From Rhodoferax sp. (GTDB lineage Bacteria > Pseudomonadota > Gammaproteobacteria > Burkholderiales > Burkholderiaceae_C): a stretch of DNA of 64,000 nt. Position numbers and translations under genes: made by a program. The notes under the pieces are model-generated. The model saw nothing but the letters and a program-made list of their open reading frames with translations, was not told where the DNA came from and did not search any database. Below, piece after piece: positions 32,201-39,860 of this stretch (position 1 is its first letter; each line of letters starts with the position of its first letter). Location of the stretch: assembly GCA_029866205.1 (NCBI GenBank), contig JARWZT010000008.1, forward strand, positions 186,001 through 250,000, written 5' to 3'.

Positions 32201-33983
32201 TGGTGTGGCGCTCAATATGGCGCAGCTTGGCCATGTCGGCAAAGTCAAGCACGGGTTGCGCCACTTCGAGGCGCATGGGTGGGTTGACCTGGTTGATATC
32301 AAGCAGGTTGGGCTTGGGGCCGACAAAGGACACCAAGCTCATGACAATCGCCTCGCGGATCGGGTCGATCGGCGGGTTGGTCACCTGGGCAAACAGTTGC
32401 TTGAAGTAGTTGTACAGCGGCTTGTTCTTGTCGGACAACACGGCCAAGGGACTGTCGTTGCCCATGGAGCCCAGGGCTTCTTCGCCATTGGCGGCCATGG
32501 GAGCAATCAGGAACTTCAGGTCTTCCTGGGTAAAGCCAAAGGCTTGCTGGCGGTCGAGCAGGCTGAGCTCTGACGGGCTTTCCTGGGCGTCCAGGTCTTC
32601 GCTCACCACATCATCGAGCTTGATGCGCAGGTTCTCGATCCACTGTTTGTAAGGTTTGCTGTTGGCCAGGCCGGATTTGAGCTCTTCGTCGTCAATCATC
32701 CGGCCCTGTTCCAGGTCAATCAGGAACATCTTGCCGGGTTGCAGGCGCCATTTGCGAACGATCTTGTTCTCGGGTACCGGCAGCACACCCGACTCCGAGC
32801 CCATGATCACCAAGTCATCGTCGGTGATGCAGTAACGCGAGGGGCGCAGGCCATTGCGGTCCAGGGTGGCACCGATCTGACGGCCATCGGTAAAGACGAT
32901 CGACGCAGGACCGTCCCAAGGCTCCAGCATCGCGGCATGGTATTCGTAGAAGGCCTTGCGGCGCTCGTCCATGGTGGTGTGGTTTTCCCAGGGCTCGGGA
33001 ATCATCATCATCATGGCCTGGCTGATGGGGTAGCCCGCCATCGTCAAAAGTTCCAGGCAGTTGTCAAAAGTCGCGGTATCGGACTGGTCGGCAAAGCTGA
33101 TGGGGTAGAGCTTTTGCAGGTCGGCCGCCAGCACGGGAGAGGACATCACGCCCTCGCGCGCTTTCATCCAGTTGTAGTTGCCCTTGACGGTGTTGATTTC
33201 ACCGTTGTGTGCCACGTAGCGGTAGGGATGGGCCAGCGGCCACTCGGGGAAGGTGTTGGTCGAGAAGCGCTGATGCACCAAGCCCAGCGCCGACACGCAG
33301 CGCGGGTCCTCCAAGTCATAAAAGTAGGTGCCGACCTGATCGGCCAGCAACAGGCCTTTGTAAATTACCGTGCGGCTGGACATGCTGGGAACGTAATATT
33401 CCTTGCTGTGCTTCAGGTTGAGGTGCTGAATCGCGGCGCTGGCGGTTTTGCGAATCACATACAGCTTGCGCTCCAGCGCGTCTTGCACGATCACATCGTT
33501 GCCGCGGCCAATGAAAACCTGGCGGATGATGGGTTCTTTTTCACGCACCGTGGGCGACATGGGCATGCTCAGGTTGACTGGCACATCGCGCCAGCCCAAC
33601 AAGACCTGGCCCTCCGCCTTGATGGCGCGCTCCATCTCTTGTTCGCAGGCCAGACGCGAGGCGTGCTCTTTGGGCAAAAAGATCATGCCCACGCCGTACT
33701 CGCCGGCGGCTGGCAGCTGCACGCCCTGCAAGGCCATTTGTTCGCGATAAAGAGCGTCGGGCAACTGAATCAGGATACCCGCGCCATCGCCCATCAGCTT
33801 GTCCGCACCCACAGCGCCCCGATGGTCCAGGTTCTCAAGAATTTTGAGCGCGTTGGCCACGATGCTGTGGCTCTTCTCACCGCGGATATGGGCCACAAAG
33901 CCCACGCCACAGGCGTCGTGCTCCTGGCTGGATGCATACAGACCGTGGTCCTGAAGGTGCTTGATTTCGGCTGCCGTAGACAT
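29274..33983 (-). CDS. gltB: Glutamate synthase (NADPH), large (alpha) subunit
   Basis: GltB converts 2-oxoglutarate and glutamine to two glutamates. The 1569-aa protein has a class II amidotransferase domain; its nucleophile is Cys25 ([10 protein letters not shown]), implying a 24-residue propeptide is removed. A central domain, the FMN synthase domain with [12 protein letters not shown], the [3Fe-4S] motif [13 protein letters not shown], and a C-terminal glycine-rich beta-helix ([17 protein letters not shown]) follow. AGGAG sits 8 nt before the ATG. A good sigma70 promoter lies just upstream, directly beside a RAYT element. Confidence 0.98.
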   Translation of the reverse strand: MSTAAEIKHLQDHGLYASSQEHDACGVGFVAHIRGEKSHSIVANALKILENLDHRGAVGADKLMGDGAGILIQLPDALYREQMALQGVQLPAAGEYGVGMIFLPKEHASRLACEQEMERAIKAEGQVLLGWRDVPVNLSMPMSPTVREKEPIIRQVFIGRGNDVIVQDALERKLYVIRKTASAAIQHLNLKHSKEYYVPSMSSRTVIYKGLLLADQVGTYFYDLEDPRCVSALGLVHQRFSTNTFPEWPLAHPYRYVAHNGEINTVKGNYNWMKAREGVMSSPVLAADLQKLYPISFADQSDTATFDNCLELLTMAGYPISQAMMMMIPEPWENHTTMDERRKAFYEYHAAMLEPWDGPASIVFTDGRQIGATLDRNGLRPSRYCITDDDLVIMGSESGVLPVPENKIVRKWRLQPGKMFLIDLEQGRMIDDEELKSGLANSKPYKQWIENLRIKLDDVVSEDLDAQESPSELSLLDRQQAFGFTQEDLKFLIAPMAANGEEALGSMGNDSPLAVLSDKNKPLYNYFKQLFAQVTNPPIDPIREAIVMSLVSFVGPKPNLLDINQVNPPMRLEVAQPVLDFADMAKLRHIERHTNGKFRSYTLDITYPLAWGHDGVEAKLASLCAEAVDAIKSGNNILIISDRAMNATQVAIPALLALSAIHQHLVLGGLRTTAGLVVETGTAREVHHFAVLAGYGAEAVHPYLAMETLTSMSAGLPGALSADKAIYNYVKAVGKGLSKIMSKMGVSTYMSYCGAQLFEAIGLSSETVSKYFTGTPSRVEGIGVFEIAEEAIRTHKAAFGADPVLANALDAGGEYAWRARGEEHMWTPDAIAKLQHSTRANNWNTYKEYAELINDQSKRHLTLRGLFEFKIDPAKAIPVDEVEPAKEIVKRFATGAMSLGSISTEAHATLAIAMNRIGGKSNTGEGGEDPLRYRNELKGIPIKQGQTMSDLLGKEIFEVDYALNGGDSMRSKIKQVASGRFGVTAEYLSSADQIQIKMAQGAKPGEGGQLPGSKVSEYIGKLRHSVPGVGLISPPPHHDIYSIEDLAQLIHDLKNVAPHSGISVKLVSEIGVGTIAAGVAKCKADHVVIAGHDGGTGASPWSSIKHAGSPWEIGLAETQQTLVLNRLRSRIRVQADGQMKTGRDVAIGALLGADEFGFATAPLVVEGCIMMRKCHLNTCPVGVATQDPTLRKKFSGKPEHVVNYFFFIAEEVRHIMAQLGIRKFDDLIGRADLLDMRKGIEHWKASGLDFSRLFAQPQVGADVPRFQTEEQEHGLEKALDNVLIAKSRAAIDKGERVQFMEVARNVNRSVGAMLSGVVTKVHPEGLPDDSIRIQLEGTGGQSFGAFLCNGITLYLIGDANDYTGKGLSGGRVVVRPSIDFRGEAVRNTIVGNTVMYGATTGEAFFSGVGGERFAVRLSGATAVIEGTGDHGCEYMTGGTVAVLGKTGRNFAAGMSGGIAYVYDEDGQFASRCNTSMVSLERVLTAKEQSEQIDKAVWHRGETDEAQLRKLLEDHNRWTGSKRARELLDHWDTARAKFVKVFPTEYKRALAEIYAKKQAIAAKTLAPAAL

Positions 33984-34015
33984 GGCGCACTCCTGAAAAT
34001 TAACAAAGGTGGAAG

Positions 34016-34044
34016 AGAATACCGCACTGCAACAAAAGTGCCAA
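34016..34044 (-). promoter_or_regulatory. Predicted sigma70 promoter of gltBD
   Basis: On the minus strand TTGGCA (complement of 34039-34044) and TATTCT (complement of 34016-34021) are exactly 17 bp apart, giving a start about 25 nt before the gltB ATG. The -35 box ends only 2 bp from the perfect hairpin that bounds the RAYT element, so sequence further upstream has probably been displaced by the insertion. Confidence 0.65.
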
Positions 34045-34046
34045 GC

Positions 34047-34077
34047 GATTTAATTGGGGTCAGATTCCAATTAAATC
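34047..34077. repeat. REP-like hairpin at left end of RAYT element
   Basis: GATTTAATTGG (34047-34057) and CCAATTAAATC (34067-34077) form a perfect 11-bp stem around a 9-nt loop. The loop and right arm belong to the 20-bp motif that recurs in inverted orientation at the other end of the element. It is the likely recognition structure of the transposase. Confidence 0.7.
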
Positions 34078-34161
34078 CACCACATCAATGCATCGGTAAA
34101 ATTGGGGACAGGTTAAAAAGAGGCAAATACAGGCGTAGTTGTCGCACGTTGCCCCCCCGCA

Positions 34162-34860
34162 TTACCCCAATTTTTCTGTCGAAGGTGGCCGACCGGCGGT
34201 TGTTTTACTGACGCGGCGTGGGGTCCGTTTTTGTAAATCCGCAACAAAATCAGGTTCGCCCAAGGCCCAACCGCTCAAAGTTGCATCGGTCAGCGCCGCC
34301 TGCTGCACCGAAGCGATGCCCGCCTGCACCAAATTGGCATACGCCATTTCGCGTGCAAAGGGCGTGTTTCCCAGCTCCCAATACAGCGGATGGGGCGTGA
34401 GCCAAGGCTCCAGGCGCTGCCCGGTATGGTGTGCGTAACTGGACCAGGAAAAGTCTGCCGGCTGCGCCACCATGCCCGCGCGCACCGGGTTGAGGTCGAT
34501 GTAGGCCATACAGGCCAGCAAATACCGCTCGCTTTGGATCAGACTTGATTTGAAGCGGCCTTCCCAAAGGGTGCCCGTGCGCTTTTGCCGGTCGTTGAAA
34601 TAGCGCACATAGCGCCGCCCCACAGCCTGCATCATTTGCGCCAAGCCCTGGCTAGTGCTTGGCGTGACCAGCAGATGGAAATGGTTGTCCATCAGCACGT
34701 AGGCATGCACCGCCACCGCGTGCTGCTTGGCGTGCTCGGTGAGCAAATCCAGCAAAAACCGCCGGTCAGCGTCGCTGCTGAAAATGGCTTGCCGGTTATT
34801 GCCGCGCTGGATCAGGTGGTGAGCGTAGCCCGGAACGGTGAGTCGAGGAAGGCGAGCCAT
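34162..34860 (-). CDS. REP-associated tyrosine transposase (RAYT, IS200/IS605-like fold)
   Basis: RAYTs are single-copy Y1-HUH endonucleases that act on REP hairpins. The 232-aa protein starts MARLPRLTVPGYAHHLIQRGNN and has the HUH-type H60-F-H62 in VLMDNHFHLLVTP. The block RYLLACMAYIDLNPVRAGMV (about 112-131) should supply the nucleophilic Tyr. Its C-terminal EKLG and stop lie in the inner CCCCAATTTT repeat. Reading frame and motifs are intact, so it may be active. It has the same strand as its neighbours but is functionally unrelated to them. Confidence 0.9.
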   Translation of the reverse strand: MARLPRLTVPGYAHHLIQRGNNRQAIFSSDADRRFLLDLLTEHAKQHAVAVHAYVLMDNHFHLLVTPSTSQGLAQMMQAVGRRYVRYFNDRQKRTGTLWEGRFKSSLIQSERYLLACMAYIDLNPVRAGMVAQPADFSWSSYAHHTGQRLEPWLTPHPLYWELGNTPFAREMAYANLVQAGIASVQQAALTDATLSGWALGEPDFVADLQKRTPRRVSKTTAGRPPSTEKLG

Positions 34861-34886
34861 AGGTGATTTGACGCGGGGCTCGCCAG

Positions 34887-34916
34887 TTTAATTGGAATCT
34901 GACCCCCATTAATTGG
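34887..34916. repeat. Right-end inverted copy of the RAYT motif
   Basis: TTTAATTGGAATCTGACCCC (34887-34906) is the exact inverse of 34056-34075. It is followed by CCATTAATTGG, which carries the TAA stop of the next gene on the minus strand. Unlike the left end it does not fold into a perfect hairpin. Confidence 0.65.
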
Positions 34917-35376
34917 GCGCGCGGGAGATGCGGACTTTGCCGCCGCTGGTGACCAAAATGACCTTGTCGCCGGCCATCAGCGTTTCGCCGCCCTTGGCTT
35001 GCACGATGGCGCGACGGTCGCCGTTTTTAAGCTGGACGATGATCTCTACGGCCTCTTCCTTGGTGCCCATTCGTTCGACCGCGTTGCCTGCAGCAGCCCC
35101 AGCGACTGCGCCCAACAAGCCGAGCACGTTTTGTTCACGCTGCACGCCGCTGCCCGCCGAACCGGCGATCGCGCCGACAACCCCACCCACAACGCCACCT
35201 ACACCGCTTTGGCTGCCCTCTACGGTCACGGTGCGCACTGACAGGATGACACCGTCTTGCACCTGGGACATGGTTTGTGTGTCGCTGCGGCGGATCGTGT
35301 CCGGGCTGCTGCTGGCGCAGGCTGCCAAGGTTGCAATGGCGGCGGCGGTCAGGGTGAGTGAGATCAGTTTTTTCAT
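34909..35376 (-). CDS. Glycine-zipper outer-membrane lipoprotein (SlyB/17-kDa antigen-like)
   Basis: From ATG 35376 the protein is 155 aa. It has a lipoprotein signal (MKKLISLTLTAAAIATLAAC, lipobox LAAC at Cys20), then Ser-rich mature sequence and a Gly-zipper region (GGVVGGVVGAIAGSAG..GLLGAVAGAAAGNAVER) that should form a short double membrane span. A beta-rich C-terminus follows. SlyB-type proteins support outer-membrane integrity. The last codons and TAA stop (34909-34911) fall inside the right-end sequence of the RAYT element, so the native C-terminus may have been altered by the insertion. Confidence 0.88.
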   Translation of the reverse strand: MKKLISLTLTAAAIATLAACASSSPDTIRRSDTQTMSQVQDGVILSVRTVTVEGSQSGVGGVVGGVVGAIAGSAGSGVQREQNVLGLLGAVAGAAAGNAVERMGTKEEAVEIIVQLKNGDRRAIVQAKGGETLMAGDKVILVTSGGKVRISRAPN

Positions 35377-35428
35377 GGTAATTCCTCCGTGGGGTGCAAA
35401 TTGAAGACAAGCAGGCAACGGGCCAGAC

Positions 35429-36385
35429 TCATTTTTGGTTGTCACCTGAATTGTCGGGCGGCAATGTAAACCGCGTGTCAAGCAGGGCCTCGAGGCCAAA
35501 CTCTTTCAGAACTGCGCGCAGTCGCTCTGCCGCCGCCCGTTTTTTCTGACCGGTAAAGCGCGCAAGAATGAGCTCATTTTTCATGCTGTGCTCCCAGCCC
35601 ACGAGCTCGGTCACCGTGACCTGGTAGCCCATGGCTTCGAGGTAGAGGCAACGCAAAACGTTGGTCAGCTGGCTACCCAACTCCCGGGCATGCAAGGGGT
35701 GGCGCCAGAGCTCGGCGAGCGGCGTGCGCGCAAGCATCAGCGCGCGGCTGCCCCCCAGGTGGCGGGCCACCTCGGCCTGGCAGCAGGGCACCAAGGCAAA
35801 AGCACGGGCACGTTTGGCAAGGCCAAAGGCAATGGCGTCATCGGTAGCGGTGTCGCAGGCGTGCAGCGCGGTGACGACGTCAATCTGACGGGGCAAGGCC
35901 TCCGACGTGGTCGATTCGGCCACGCTCAGATTCAAAAACGTCATCCGGTCAAAACCCAGGGCCTGTGCGAGCTGCTGCGATTTTTCGACCAGTTCGGCGC
36001 GGGTTTCAATACCGTAAATGTGGCCACTGCCCAGCGCCTTGAAGAAAAGGTCGTACAAGATAAAACCCAAATACGACTTGCCCGCACCGTGGTCCGCCAC
36101 CGTAAGGGCCGCCTGCGAACCGACCGCGTCGGTACGGGGGGGCAGCTCCAGCAGCAGTTTTTCAATGAACTGGTACAGGTGGTAGACCTGCTTGAGCTTG
36201 CGACGCGAATCTTGGTTCAGCCGGGCGTCCGCGGTCAGAATGTGCAGCGCTTGCAAAAGCGCCACCGACTGGCCGGGGCGGATGGCGTTGCGAACGTCCT
36301 CACTTAAGGCACCGCCGCGCGCAGCTGGGGGGGCCTTGCGCTTTTTTGCCTCAAGGGGGCGCGCGACTTGGAAACGAGAATTCAT
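35429..36385 (-). CDS. SAM-dependent methyltransferase (Methyltransf_32-like)
   Basis: The 318-aa protein has a class I SAM-binding start at about residues 95-110 (LTVADHGAGKSYLGF), an acidic loop YGIETRAELVEKS, and VTALHACDTATDDAI followed by LVPCCQ. This set resembles the Methyltransf_32 / METTL25-like family, whose bacterial substrates are unknown. The first 25 residues are basic and Ala/Pro-rich. It overlaps the DUF1415 gene by 4 nt and lies at the end of the aroK-aroB-dgt run. Confidence 0.8.
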   Translation of the reverse strand: MNSRFQVARPLEAKKRKAPPAARGGALSEDVRNAIRPGQSVALLQALHILTADARLNQDSRRKLKQVYHLYQFIEKLLLELPPRTDAVGSQAALTVADHGAGKSYLGFILYDLFFKALGSGHIYGIETRAELVEKSQQLAQALGFDRMTFLNLSVAESTTSEALPRQIDVVTALHACDTATDDAIAFGLAKRARAFALVPCCQAEVARHLGGSRALMLARTPLAELWRHPLHARELGSQLTNVLRCLYLEAMGYQVTVTELVGWEHSMKNELILARFTGQKKRAAAERLRAVLKEFGLEALLDTRFTLPPDNSGDNQK

Positions 36386-36993
36386 GCCGAAGTATCACCC
36401 GTCCCAGCATGCATCGGACAAAGCAGGGTCGGACCTACATCAAGCGCCTGCCACCCCGCGACACCCAAGGCACGCAGGGTCGCCACGTTTTTCTCAAAAA
36501 TCAGGGCCGCATCCGGAAAAGCCTCCACCGCGCGGTCAATGCTGTCCTCCCGCAACAGGTGCAGTATGGGATAGGGCGCGCGGTTGGTGAAGTGGCTGAT
36601 GTCCTCAGCCGGCGCATCGGCAAATTGAAACGCAGGATGAAAGCTGGCAATCTGAAAATCACCGTCCAATCGCAGCTTGCGCAGCAGGCGGTCGGCCCGA
36701 TCCAAGAAATCGTTGAAGTCCAAAAAATCAGGAAATGCCAGGGGTGCAATCAAAAGCGTGGTGTCGCGCTGCACCGGGTCGCTGGCCTGCAACTCCTGCA
36801 ATTGCAGCTTCAGGTCGGCCAGCAGCGCCTCTGCTCCATCAGCATCACTCACCGTGTAGTGCACCTGCCCCTTGGCCTGCACGCCCTTGGCAAACGGGCA
36901 CAGGTTGAGCCCGATCACGGCGCGTTCGACCCAGCGCCGGGTGGCGTCGACCACGGCGATCACGGCCTCAGGCGTGAGCACAATGGTCGTCAT
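36382..36993 (-). CDS. DUF1415 family protein
   Basis: The 203-aa protein matches the DUF1415 family: RRWVERAVIGLNLCPFAKGV near the start, LDFNDFLDRADRLL in the middle, IASFHPAFQFA and NRAPYPILHLLREDSI later. The family has no established function. The conserved Cys in GLNLCPFA and the HP in ASFHPAFQFA hint at a metal or catalytic site, by inference only. It overlaps dgt and the methyltransferase gene by 4 nt each. Confidence 0.85.
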   Translation of the reverse strand: MTTIVLTPEAVIAVVDATRRWVERAVIGLNLCPFAKGVQAKGQVHYTVSDADGAEALLADLKLQLQELQASDPVQRDTTLLIAPLAFPDFLDFNDFLDRADRLLRKLRLDGDFQIASFHPAFQFADAPAEDISHFTNRAPYPILHLLREDSIDRAVEAFPDAALIFEKNVATLRALGVAGWQALDVGPTLLCPMHAGTGDTSA

Positions 36994-38165
36994 GCCAGCA
37001 GGCGCAAGCCCGTCAGCCGCTCGTGCTCGCGGGCAGCAAAGCGGTCGGTCATACCGGCAATGTAGTCGGCCACACGGCGCGGCAAATCAGGGACGTTTTC
37101 ATGTACCTGGCGCGGCGAACCTGCAGCTTGCATGGCCTGCGGGTCGTTCAGGTAGGCGGCGAACAGGTCGCGCACTATCTGCTTGGCACGCTCCATGGTT
37201 TCCACCACCTGCGGGTGGCGGTAGAGTGAGGCCAACAAAAACGCCTTCAGCGCCTGGGTGCCTGCACGCATCTCCGGACTGAAGCGCAGCAGCTCGGGGC
37301 ACAGGCGCACCGCCTGCGCGCTGTCCGGCCGGTGCTCGGCCAGCGCGATTTGGGTGGCGTCAATCAAGTCATACACCTGGCTGCTCAACATCAGGCGAAT
37401 CGCCTCATAAAGCCAGCGCCGCGCATTTTTCGGCTCCGACAGCGGCGGGTGTGCTGCCAGTGCCTGGGCGGCAAAGTCGGCAAACAGGGGCACCTCTTGC
37501 GCTTGCGCGAAGCTGATCAACCCAGACCGCACGCCGTCGTCGATATCGTGGGCGTTGTAGGCAATTTCATCGGCCAAATTGCACAACTGTGCCTCGAGAC
37601 TGGGCTGCTGGCGCAACAAAAACCGCGCGCCAACCCCTCCCTGTCCATCGGCAAACGGCAGCTCAGTGCGTTCCAGTGCTGCAGCGTTATGGCGGGAACA
37701 GTGCTTCAAAATTCCCTCGCGAGTCTCAAAGCAAAGGTTGAGCCCGTCAAAATCAGGGTAGCGCTCTTCAAGGTGGTCCACCACCCGCAGGCTTTGCAAA
37801 TTGTGCTCAAACCCGCCAAAGTCCGCCATACAGGCATGCAAGGCGTCTTGGCCCGCGTGGCCAAAAGGCGTGTGGCCCAGGTCATGCGCCAACGCAATCG
37901 CTTCGACCAAATCCTCGTTGAGCCGAAGTGAACGCGCCATGGACCGCCCCAGCTGTGCCACCTCCAGGGAGTGCGTGAGTCGGGTCCGGAACAGGTCGCC
38001 CTCGTGATTCAAAAAGACCTGGGTTTTGTAGACCAATCGCCTGAATGCCGTGCAGTGCACGATGCGGTCGCGGTCGCGCTGGAACTCGGTACGCGTGGGT
38101 GCAGCCGCTTGCGCAAAGCGCCGGCCGCGCGTCTGTGCCGGATCGCTGGCGTAGGGCGCAACCAT
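36990..38165 (-). CDS. dgt: dGTPase-family deoxynucleotide triphosphohydrolase
   Basis: This HD-domain enzyme cleaves dNTPs to nucleoside and triphosphate. The 391-aa protein has the HD ligands in NHEGDLFRTRLTHSLEVAQ and ALAHDLGHTPFGHAG, and a late Asp in CNLADEIAYNAHDIDDGVR. Its length matches the shorter dNTPase type rather than the 505-aa E. coli Dgt, so broad dNTP specificity is likely. It shares one base with the aroB stop (TGATG). Confidence 0.94.
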   Translation of the reverse strand: MVAPYASDPAQTRGRRFAQAAAPTRTEFQRDRDRIVHCTAFRRLVYKTQVFLNHEGDLFRTRLTHSLEVAQLGRSMARSLRLNEDLVEAIALAHDLGHTPFGHAGQDALHACMADFGGFEHNLQSLRVVDHLEERYPDFDGLNLCFETREGILKHCSRHNAAALERTELPFADGQGGVGARFLLRQQPSLEAQLCNLADEIAYNAHDIDDGVRSGLISFAQAQEVPLFADFAAQALAAHPPLSEPKNARRWLYEAIRLMLSSQVYDLIDATQIALAEHRPDSAQAVRLCPELLRFSPEMRAGTQALKAFLLASLYRHPQVVETMERAKQIVRDLFAAYLNDPQAMQAAGSPRQVHENVPDLPRRVADYIAGMTDRFAAREHERLTGLRLLA

Positions 38166-39283
38166 CAGGCTGCCGGAGCGCAGCAGGCGTCGATCACCTC
38201 GCGCACCAAGGCGTCGGTCGCACCACGCACGCAGGCGCCCCCCGGCCCGTCAATCAACACAAACCGTATCTCGCCGCCCTCGGCCTTTTTGTCCACACGC
38301 ATCAGGTCCAAATAACGCCCCGCGTTGTCTTGGGCGTCAAGTCGGGGCCCCACGGTGGACAAACCAGCGCGCTCAATCAGTCGGGTCAGGCGCTGCACGA
38401 AGGCCGCATCCACCAGCCCCAGACGCTGCGACAGATGCGCAGCCATCACCATGCCGCAACCCACGGCCTCACCGTGCAGCCACTGGCCATAGCCCAGGCC
38501 CGCCTCCACGGCGTGGCCGAAAGTATGGCCAAAGTTCAGAATGGCGCGCAGCCCGCCCTCACGTTCGTCCTGCGCCACCACGTGCGCCTTGATTTCGCAG
38601 CTGCGGCGCACCGCGTGGGCCAGCGCACCCACATCGCGGGCGCGCAACGCATCCAGGTTGGCGTCAAGCCAGTCCAAAAACTCCATATCAGCAATCGGCC
38701 CGTACTTGATGATTTCGGCCAAGCCCGCGCTGATTTCACGCTCTGGCAAGGTTTTGAGCGAGCTCAAGTCACAAACCACACGCTGGGGCTGATAAAACGC
38801 GCCCACCATGTTTTTGCCCAAGGGGTGATTGATGCCAGTCTTGCCACCCACCGACGAATCCACCTGCGCAAGCAAGGTAGTGGGCACCTGCACAAAAGGT
38901 ACGCCGCGCATGTAGCTGGCAGCGGCAAAACCGGTCATATCGCCCACCACGCCGCCGCCCAGCGCAAACAACACGGTCTTGCGGTCGCAGCTGTTTTCCA
39001 GGAGCGCATCAAAAATCAGGTTCAGCGTCTGCCAGGTTTTGAACTCTTCACCGTCGGGCAAAACCACCAGATGCACCGCTTTGTAGCGCGGGGCCAGGGC
39101 GGCCTGCAGGCCTGCCGCGTACAGCGGTGCCACCGTGGCATTGGTAACGATCAAGGCAGCAGACGCCTTGGGCAAACCGTCAAAGGTGGCCGTTTGGGCG
39201 ATCAAATCGGCGCCAATGGCGATGGAATAGCTGCGGTCTTGCAGGTCAATGGACACTGCTTGCATGGGAATGGAGGCGCTCAT
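38165..39283 (-). CDS. aroB: 3-dehydroquinate synthase
   Basis: AroB closes the ring of DAHP in the second step of the shikimate pathway, using NAD and Zn. The 372-aa protein has the NAD-binding [19 protein letters not shown], the [17 protein letters not shown] block, and Zn-ligand His in [12 protein letters not shown] and LHGEAV. It overlaps aroK by 4 nt and touches dgt. Confidence 0.97.
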   Translation of the reverse strand: MSASIPMQAVSIDLQDRSYSIAIGADLIAQTATFDGLPKASAALIVTNATVAPLYAAGLQAALAPRYKAVHLVVLPDGEEFKTWQTLNLIFDALLENSCDRKTVLFALGGGVVGDMTGFAAASYMRGVPFVQVPTTLLAQVDSSVGGKTGINHPLGKNMVGAFYQPQRVVCDLSSLKTLPEREISAGLAEIIKYGPIADMEFLDWLDANLDALRARDVGALAHAVRRSCEIKAHVVAQDEREGGLRAILNFGHTFGHAVEAGLGYGQWLHGEAVGCGMVMAAHLSQRLGLVDAAFVQRLTRLIERAGLSTVGPRLDAQDNAGRYLDLMRVDKKAEGGEIRFVLIDGPGGACVRGATDALVREVIDACCAPAA

Positions 39284-39810
39284 GGCTCCGAGTTTAGAGG
39301 CGCTTCGGGGTTCAGCTCAAGCTGCATCACAATCATATTGACCAGCGTAGCCACCGATGGCCGCCCGGTTTCGACCACAAAGTGGGCAGTTTGCCGGTAC
39401 AACGGATCACGGGCCGCAAACAGCTCACGCAATTTGGCCATCGGGTCGGCCACCTGAAGCAAGGGCCGATTGGTGTCGTGACGCAGCCTGCGGATCAGCT
39501 CTTCCGGGTGCGACTTGAGATAAATCACCCGACCACGCGCACGAAGGTGCTCCCGGTTTTCCGCCCGCAGCACCGCCCCCCCACCGGTCGACAAAACCAA
39601 CGCCCCCTTTTGGGTCAGCGCGTCAATCGTCTCGGACTCAATCTCGCGAAAGCGGGCCTCGCCCTCCAACTCAAAAAACTCACGAATCGAGCAACCCAGC
39701 CGCGCCTCAATCGCTTGGTCAGAGTCGACAAAGGGCAGCTGCAAGCGCCGGGCAAGCTGGCGGCCCACGGTAGATTTGCCGGAGCCTGGGAGGCCTATGA
39801 GGGAGATCAA
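39280..39810 (-). CDS. aroK: Shikimate kinase
   Basis: AroK phosphorylates shikimate at C3. The 176-aa P-loop kinase starts [22 protein letters not shown] (Walker A) and has the shikimate-binding [11 protein letters not shown] and FRE, the STGGGAV loop, and the lid Arg in TNRPLL. aroK-aroB downstream of pilQ is a common proteobacterial arrangement, here interrupted by the Ig-like lipoprotein gene. Confidence 0.97.
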   Translation of the reverse strand: MISLIGLPGSGKSTVGRQLARRLQLPFVDSDQAIEARLGCSIREFFELEGEARFREIESETIDALTQKGALVLSTGGGAVLRAENREHLRARGRVIYLKSHPEELIRRLRHDTNRPLLQVADPMAKLRELFAARDPLYRQTAHFVVETGRPSVATLVNMIVMQLELNPEAPLNSEP

Positions 39811-39860
39811 TTCGAAAACTCTTTAATCCTTGGACAGAGCGCATGGTAGCGCCAATGTCT

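Larger units (their letters stand above)
34047..34916. mobile_element. RAYT (REP-associated tyrosine transposase) element
   Basis: About 870 bp carry a TnpA_REP-type transposase gene flanked by inverted copies of a 20-bp motif beginning GGGGTCAGATTCC (34056-34075, and inverted at 34887-34906). The left copy sits in a perfect 11-bp hairpin (34047-34057 with 34067-34077). A second inverted pair, AAAATTGGGG (34098-34107) and CCCCAATTTT (34165-34174), lies inside. Exact ends are uncertain because RAYT-linked units do not leave simple target duplications. Confidence 0.7.

Noticed and set aside
31059..34211. 504-aa and 490-aa plus-strand open frames opposite gltB and the RAYT gene
   Set aside because: They are shadows of gltB, and the second runs across the gltB promoter and the RAYT element without any domain.
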